From NCBI GenBank assembly GCA_947457715.1, contig CANGXK010000044.1, positions 1 through 11,030 of the forward strand: a stretch of DNA of 11,030 nt, read 5' to 3'. The translations under genes and the position numbers were made by a program. The notes beneath the pieces were generated by a model, which saw only the letters and a list, made by a program, of their open reading frames with translations, did no database searches and was not told the DNA's origin. Source of the DNA: Gemmatimonadota bacterium. GTDB taxonomy: Bacteria > Gemmatimonadota > Gemmatimonadetes > Gemmatimonadales > Gemmatimonadaceae. Shown piece after piece: positions 6,095-11,030 of this stretch (its first letter is position 1; each line of letters begins with the position of its first letter).

Positions 6095-8725
6095 ATGTCG
6101 ACCTCATCATTTTTCCGCTCCACCCTGGCCGCCGCGGCATTCGCCGGCGCGCTCTTGGCCAGTCCGGTGCAGGCGCAGCATGCCTTCGCCGACCCCGGCG
6201 CCACCTTCGATCCGCGCGTGCCCACTCCCGTGCAGATCCTGGGCTACGATATCGGCGCCCGCTTCACCCCGCAGCGCGCCATGATGCGCTACATCGAGCG
6301 GATTGCCGCCGCCTCCAAGCGGGTGAAGGTGGACACCGTGGCTCGCACGTTCGAAGGGCGTGAGATGCTCATCATCACCATCTCGAGCGAGGCCAACATG
6401 GCGCGGCTGGCCGAGATTCAGCGGGATGCGAAGCGCATCGCCGATCCGCGCGGCGCGAGTGCCGCCGACATCGCTGCCGCGGTGAAGCGCATTCCCAGCA
6501 TCGTGTGGCTCGAGCACTCCGTGCATGGCGGTGAAGCCTCGGGCGCCGAAGCGGGACTGGCGCTGCTATATCAGCTGGCGGCCGGCACCGATGCCGACAC
6601 CAGGCTGGCGCTCGACAGCACCGTGGTGCTGATCGACCCCAACGAGAATCCCGACGGACGCGAGCGGCACACGCACGACATCGAGCGCTACGGCAGCTCG
6701 CAGAGCGTGCCGAGTGAGCCGGGCGCGCTGAATAACGCTGGGTCGTGGCCTGGCCCGCGCACGTCCCACTACTACTTCGATCTCAATCGCGACTGGTACG
6801 CGCAGTCGCAACCGGAGACAAAGGGCCGTGTGAGCACGTACATGAAGTGGTGGCCGCATGTGGCGGTGGACCTGCACGAGCAAGGGAGCAGCTCTTCGTT
6901 TTACTTCGCGCCGCCGCGCGAGCCGGACAACAAGAACAATCCCGCGCACCTGCCCAAGTGGTTCGACATCTTCGCGGCGGCCCACGGCGCGGCGTTCGAT
7001 GTGCACGGGTGGTCGTACTTCCGGCGTGAAGGCTACGACTCGTTCTACCCCGGCTACGGCGAAGGGTGGCCCATGCTCACCGGTGCCATCGGCATGCTAT
7101 TCGAGAGTGCGTCGAGCTCGGGCGGTGCGGTGATGCGCAACGACGGCACGCTGCGTACGCTGCGCCAGGCGGCATTCGAACATTTCACCGCTGAGTGGGC
7201 AACGGTAAAGACATCGGCACGTCGGCGTACGGATTTGGTGCGCGACTACGCGGCGGCACGCGCGAATGCGATCACGATGCACGCCACGGGACCGCTGCGG
7301 GCGGTCATGCTGATGCGTGATGCGCAGGGTCGGGCCGATTCGCTGGTGCAGAAGCTGCGCGACAACGGCATCGAAGTGCAGCGCCTTATGGCTGACGTAT
7401 CGGTGACCAACGCCACGCAATACGCTGGTAGGACGGTGCCCACGATGACCGCTAAGGCCGGCAACTACGTGGTCGACCTCGCGCAGCCACAGGGTCACCT
7501 TGCCAAGGCGTTGCTCGAACCAGACGCCGCGCTCGATTCGGCGTTCCTCAAGTTCGAACTCGAGCTGCGTCGCACCGGGCAGCGCAATCGCTTCTACGAC
7601 ATGACGGCGTGGTCGTTGCCGTTGGCGTGGCGCGTGGATGCGTACACGTTGTCGGCGTTGCCGGGATCGCTGGCGATGGTGATCGACATGCCGCGCACCT
7701 TCGTGGCCCCGGTGCGCTCGGTGTACGGCTATGCGTTCGCCCCGGGCAGCGAGTCGAGCATCCGCCTGCTGGCGTCGTTGCTCACCGACTCGGTGCGGGT
7801 GTGGTACGCGCCGTATTCGTTCACGTCGAAGACCAACAAGTTTCCCAACGGCGCCTTCGTGATTCGCGCCGCGCTCAATCGCGCCGACGTGCACGACGTG
7901 GTGATGCGTCGCGCCGCCGAAGCGGGTGCACAGCTGGCGTCGATTCCGTCGGCCGGCGTGGACGAAGGCACCGACCTGGGCAGCAACTCGGTGGTCCCGG
8001 TGCAGCGGCCCAAGGTGGCGCTGCTTGGTGGGGCGCCGGTGAACGGCACGTCGATGGGCTTTGCGTGGTACGCGATGGATCAGCGCATCGGCTACGCCAG
8101 CACCATTGTGGACGCGAACTTCGTGGCCGGCGGTGACATGAGCGCCTTCAACACGCTCATCGTGCCGTCGGTGCAGGCCGGAGCGCTCGATCGCGCCCTG
8201 GGCGACGCCGGCCGGGCGCGCGTAGCCGACTGGGTGCGCAATGGTGGCGTGCTGATCACGATCGACGCCGCGAGTGCGTGGGTGGCGCAGGAGCGCGTGG
8301 GACTGGTGCGCACGCGCGTGAAGCGCGACTCCACGCGCGCCGACAGCACAGGCGGCGCACCACTGCCGGCCAGCTTGCCGGGTGTGCTGGCGCGCGCCAC
8401 GGTCGACACGCTGTCACCGCTCATGGCGGGCATTCTGAACAAGGAGATGCCGGTGTTCGTGAACAGCGATCGCGTGTTCACGATCCCGAAGGATCTCGCG
8501 GCCGGCGACGCCGTGATGCGCTTCGCCCCAGCGGCGCGCGTGCGCATCGCGGGCTACTACTGGCCTGAAGCCGCGGCCAAGCTTGGTGGCTCGCCGTACT
8601 TGTGGACCGAGCGGGCCGGGCGCGGACGCGTCATCATGTTCGCGCACGATCCGGTGTACCGGGATCAGCTGCGTGGGACGCTGCCGATTTTTGCGAATGC
8701 GGTACTGTTGGGGGGGAGCTACTGA
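6095..8725 (+). CDS. Secreted M14-family zinc metallopeptidase
   Basis: An 876-residue protein with a signal peptide (residues 1-27, SPVQA-QH). The catalytic domain, about residues 50-370, shows the M14 carboxypeptidase set. The zinc ligands are His144 and Glu147 in SVHGGEASG and His261 in VAVDLHEQG; Arg189 is in NPDGRER, and the Asn231-Arg232 pair is in FDLNRDW. Glu337 in GMLFESAS fits the catalytic glutamate. Residues about 370-876 are a long C-terminal region. It includes a Rossmann-like, glutamine-amidotransferase-like segment (KVALLGGAPVNG..., TLIVPSVQAG, VADWVRNGGVLITIDA), usual in the long secreted M14 proteins of this type. It should remove residues from peptides in the periplasm or outside the cell; the specificity pocket cannot be read with confidence. 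ATG 6095 is chosen because the signal peptide starts there; the longer frame from 6020 adds a hydrophilic leader adjoining the inverted repeat. No strong Shine-Dalgarno is visible. The gene is convergent with the ligase/synthase gene. Confidence 0.92.
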   Translation: MSTSSFFRSTLAAAAFAGALLASPVQAQHAFADPGATFDPRVPTPVQILGYDIGARFTPQRAMMRYIERIAAASKRVKVDTVARTFEGREMLIITISSEANMARLAEIQRDAKRIADPRGASAADIAAAVKRIPSIVWLEHSVHGGEASGAEAGLALLYQLAAGTDADTRLALDSTVVLIDPNENPDGRERHTHDIERYGSSQSVPSEPGALNNAGSWPGPRTSHYYFDLNRDWYAQSQPETKGRVSTYMKWWPHVAVDLHEQGSSSSFYFAPPREPDNKNNPAHLPKWFDIFAAAHGAAFDVHGWSYFRREGYDSFYPGYGEGWPMLTGAIGMLFESASSSGGAVMRNDGTLRTLRQAAFEHFTAEWATVKTSARRRTDLVRDYAAARANAITMHATGPLRAVMLMRDAQGRADSLVQKLRDNGIEVQRLMADVSVTNATQYAGRTVPTMTAKAGNYVVDLAQPQGHLAKALLEPDAALDSAFLKFELELRRTGQRNRFYDMTAWSLPLAWRVDAYTLSALPGSLAMVIDMPRTFVAPVRSVYGYAFAPGSESSIRLLASLLTDSVRVWYAPYSFTSKTNKFPNGAFVIRAALNRADVHDVVMRRAAEAGAQLASIPSAGVDEGTDLGSNSVVPVQRPKVALLGGAPVNGTSMGFAWYAMDQRIGYASTIVDANFVAGGDMSAFNTLIVPSVQAGALDRALGDAGRARVADWVRNGGVLITIDAASAWVAQERVGLVRTRVKRDSTRADSTGGAPLPASLPGVLARATVDTLSPLMAGILNKEMPVFVNSDRVFTIPKDLAAGDAVMRFAPAARVRIAGYYWPEAAAKLGGSPYLWTERAGRGRVIMFAHDPVYRDQLRGTLPIFANAVLLGGSY

Positions 8726-8745
8726 GTTTGGTGGGCGGGGCTGGC

Positions 8746-8919
8746 ACTCACGTGGGTTTGGAGTGGTGAGTCGAAGTTTCGGGTCGTGGGTAACTCAGAA
8801 CCCCGAACTTTTACCCATAACGCGAGACTCACGTGAGTGGTGGGTAATGAGTCGAAGTTTCCGGTCGTGGGTAACTCAGACCCCCGAACTTGAACTCACC
8901 ACGCAAGACTCACGTGAGT
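8746..8919. repeat. 81-bp tandem repeat with ACTCACGTGAGT palindromic nodes
   Basis: The 12-bp palindrome ACTCACGTGAGT occurs at 8827-8838 and 8908-8919, and a one-base variant (ACTCACGTGGGT) at 8746-8757. All three are spaced exactly 81 bases apart. The units between them share TGAGTCGAAGTTTC, GGTCGTGGGTAACTCAGA and CCCCGAACTT, but diverge in the stretch before the next node. Two units plus a closing node fill most of the gap between the stops of the convergent M14 and ligase/synthase genes. The GTGGGTA..ACTCAGA..GAACT..GACTCACG string recurs in a diverged form at 411-460. Confidence 0.85.
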
Positions 8920-8938
8920 GTCAGAGGATAGGCGCGAA

Positions 8939-11030
8939 TCATAGAACTACCGCCGGATACGTACGGACCAGCGCCGCCACAGCAGCCGACACCTGAAACT
9001 CCGCATGGGCGGCCGAGACGAAAAAGCGGACTCGTGACGCACCCGCGGGCACCGCTGGCGGAAGCATCGGTGCTGCCAGCACGCCCTCTCGCTCCAGCGC
9101 GGCCGCCAAGGCCAGCGCACCAGCACTCCCGCCGGTGATGATTGGGATGATTGGGCTTGTAGCCGTGGTACCTGACGTCTCTACAGGAAGGCCCGCGGCT
9201 GCGGCCTGCATGCGAAAGGCCATGGCGCGCGCACGGAGCGTCTCTACCCGCTCGGGCTCTTGCCGGAGGAGTTGCACGGCCGCGAGAGCCGCGGCCGCAG
9301 TACCCGGTGGCATTCCTACGCTGAAGACGAAGGCGGGGCAGGTCGTGCGAAGATAATTCACCAGCGATCGGGCACCCGCGATGAACCCGCCACAGCTGGC
9401 GAGTGCCTTGCTCAAGGTACCCATCCAGATATCTACCGCGGCAGAAGGTATCCCGGTGGCTTCGGCCAACCCGCGGCCGGTCGCGCCCAATACCCCGGTG
9501 CCATGCGCCTCGTCAACGAAGAGTAGAGCGCCGTGCCGTTCCTTCACGGCAACGAAGGATGCAAGGTCGGCCACGTCGCCGTCGGCGCTGTACACGCTCT
9601 CGATGGCTATGAGTGCCCGGCGATAGCGGGTCCGCTCTTTCTGCAATATCCGGTCGAGCGCCGCCGCATCGCCGTGCGCAAATGGCAAAACGCGCGCACC
9701 TGAATGTCGCGCACCGAGCCAGCCACTGTTGTGTAATCGCTCGTCACAGCAGATCACGTCCCCGGGACCCATCAGGTGCGACAACACCGCAACATTCGTC
9801 GCATGTCCGCTTATAAAGGTGATCGCGTCATCGGTGTTCAGTAATTCGGCAATCGCTGCCTCGAGTTGGCGATGCACCGGACGCTCACCGGACACAAGGC
9901 GACTGGCTGACGCGGACGTACCCCACTGCTGGATAGCGGCACTCGAGGCCAACCGCACACGGGAATCACCGGAAAAGCCCAAGTAGTCATATCCCGCGAA
10001 GTGCATCAGCGTCCGCCCGTCGCGGACAACGCACATATCCTGCTGCGGCTCGATCAGGTGAAAAAACGAATCACGCAGCGCATTGCTCCGTGCCGCGGCG
10101 GCGGTCACCTCCGGCCAGCGGGCCAGGTCGGACCACTCATCCGCAGAGTAAACCGTGGGCGGCACGGTCGACGGCACCACGCCGTCTGCCATCACTTCGC
10201 AGAGCGAATAGAGTGACGTCGACTCCCAGTACAGGACCTCAGGGCACTCGCACTTGAATCGTGTCTCGAACGCCAGCTGAAATCGAAGCACCCCGGCTGA
10301 GTCCAAGCCGAGCGCGGTGAGTGGTTGGGCAGCATCCAGCTGCTCCGGATGCTGCCCGGTGTCTTCTGAGATCCAGGAGATTGCCCACCCGCACAGCTCG
10401 GCGGTCGGCACCCTCTCAGGGGATCGCGCGCGCTCCTCGTCGGCTGGAATGGTCACGCCGAGGTCGGTGAAACTCGCGCATTCTGGGAGTGCTCCATCAT
10501 CCCGTGGCGTCAAGGCGCCCGCGCACCACGCGGAGCGGGCCATGGCGCGCTGCCGCTTGCCGCTCGTGGTGCGAGGAAGCACCTGCGTTTCGAAACAGGT
10601 CACCTGCACCGACAGCCCCAATTCGCCGGAGACGGCCTGGCGTACGGCGTGCTCGATGTCTCCGTTTCGCGCGCGACTCCCACGGGAGATTTCCGCGAGC
10701 ACCATCACGCGCGTTCCCTGATCGACGCTGGGAACACCGATGGCCACACACCCAGATGGGTCGATAGCCGGATGGGCGCCGGCCGCCGCCCATTCGACAT
10801 CCTGCGGATGCACGTTGCGGCCGTCGACGACAATCCGATCAGCGTCCCGGCCACTCACGTACAACATATCCTCACACCACACCCCCAGGTCGCCCGTGCG
10901 AAGCCAGCCGCGCGCGGACGGTGCATCGTGCGCCATCTGTGCCCCGAACATGCGCGCGCTCTCGGCGCTGTTGCCCCAATACCCCGCCGCAACCGTCTCG
11001 CCACGCACCCAGATCTCCCCCTCATGTCCG
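8939..11030 (-). CDS. Fatty-acyl-AMP ligase / ACP / alpha-oxoamine synthase fusion, C-terminal part
   Basis: Open at the right edge. The frame continues upstream of the GTG at 11008 as GHEGEIWVRGE, so that GTG is not the start. Numbering from 11008, residues 1-155 are the C-terminal lobe of a fatty-acyl-AMP ligase: GWLRTGDLG (34-42), GRDADRIVVDGRNVHPQDVE and the catalytic Lys151 in PRTTSGK. The GRNVHPQDVE form is typical of FAALs, which load acyl-AMP onto a carrier protein. Residues about 200-275 are an acyl carrier protein with phosphopantetheine Ser237 in ALGLDSAG. Residues about 320-689 are a PLP-dependent alpha-oxoamine synthase (BioF/serine palmitoyltransferase family): GYDYLGFSG, SASRLVSGERPVHRQLE, SVYSADGDVADL, VDEAHGTGVLG and Schiff-base Lys534 in GTLSKALASCGG. 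Inferred role: activate a free fatty acid, hold it on the internal ACP and condense it with an amino acid, losing CO2, to give an acyl amino-ketone. The amino acid is not readable. No signal peptide or membrane segment is seen in this part. Confidence 0.88.
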   Translation of the reverse strand, partial: GHEGEIWVRGETVAAGYWGNSAESARMFGAQMAHDAPSARGWLRTGDLGVWCEDMLYVSGRDADRIVVDGRNVHPQDVEWAAAGAHPAIDPSGCVAIGVPSVDQGTRVMVLAEISRGSRARNGDIEHAVRQAVSGELGLSVQVTCFETQVLPRTTSGKRQRAMARSAWCAGALTPRDDGALPECASFTDLGVTIPADEERARSPERVPTAELCGWAISWISEDTGQHPEQLDAAQPLTALGLDSAGVLRFQLAFETRFKCECPEVLYWESTSLYSLCEVMADGVVPSTVPPTVYSADEWSDLARWPEVTAAAARSNALRDSFFHLIEPQQDMCVVRDGRTLMHFAGYDYLGFSGDSRVRLASSAAIQQWGTSASASRLVSGERPVHRQLEAAIAELLNTDDAITFISGHATNVAVLSHLMGPGDVICCDERLHNSGWLGARHSGARVLPFAHGDAAALDRILQKERTRYRRALIAIESVYSADGDVADLASFVAVKERHGALLFVDEAHGTGVLGATGRGLAEATGIPSAAVDIWMGTLSKALASCGGFIAGARSLVNYLRTTCPAFVFSVGMPPGTAAAALAAVQLLRQEPERVETLRARAMAFRMQAAAAGLPVETSGTTATSPIIPIITGGSAGALALAAALEREGVLAAPMLPPAVPAGASRVRFFVSAAHAEFQVSAAVAALVRTYPAVVL

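Noticed and set aside
7097..7894. 265-residue minus-strand frame opposite the M14 gene
   Set aside because: Arg/His-rich shadow of the metallopeptidase with no domain signature.
8939..11030. GC shift marking horizontal transfer of the ligase/synthase gene
   Set aside because: A few lines counted by eye gave 50-63 % GC here against 57 % in one M14 line; this is no clear difference without a proper window calculation.

Overview
The window looks like chromosomal DNA from a GC-rich, Gram-negative-type soil or freshwater bacterium. Gemmatimonadota is my best guess. The guess rests on the mix of signal-peptide-bearing BNR/YVTN propellers, YtcJ-type amidohydrolase, secreted amidase and a long M14 metallopeptidase, and on signal peptides ending in Ala-Gln. 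It is an inference from style, not a demonstrated placement. No rRNA, tRNA, CRISPR array, phage gene or transposase is visible.

Layout: the 5' end (1-291, minus) is the N-terminus of a secreted BNR/sortilin-like beta-propeller. After a repeat-filled gap comes a secreted YtcJ-like amidohydrolase (457-2169, minus). A perfect 12-bp dyad (2177-2209) separates it from a divergent small ABM-fold monooxygenase (2266-2562, plus). Next is a secreted amidase-signature hydrolase with an extra C-terminal beta-rich domain (2731-4674, plus), then a convergent YVTN/YncE-like propeller (about 4899-5838, minus) broken by one extra base. A divergent secreted M14 metallopeptidase follows (6095-8725, plus). The 3' end (8939-11030, minus, open at the edge) is the C-terminal part of a fused fatty-acyl-AMP ligase / acyl carrier protein / alpha-oxoamine synthase, a biosynthetic enzyme unlike its catabolic neighbours.

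The five exported proteins fit a scavenging role in the cell envelope (peptides, amides, N-substituted compounds), but alternating strands and long gaps argue against one operon. The fused ligase/ACP/synthase is self-contained enough to turn a free fatty acid plus an amino acid into an acyl amino-ketone; its N-terminal half and any partner genes lie outside the window.

The least expected content is in the gaps. Three of them hold a 150-200 bp imperfect inverted repeat whose arms are, wholly or partly, runs of 9- or 10-bp words (2563-2711, 4687-4879, 5829-6029). Two others hold a related GTGGGTA..CTCAG..GAGACTCACG repeat, once preceded by a heptamer array (352-460) and once as an 81-bp tandem with palindromic nodes (8746-8919). 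Five of the six intergenic spaces are therefore largely repeat DNA, and the sixth holds the dyad.
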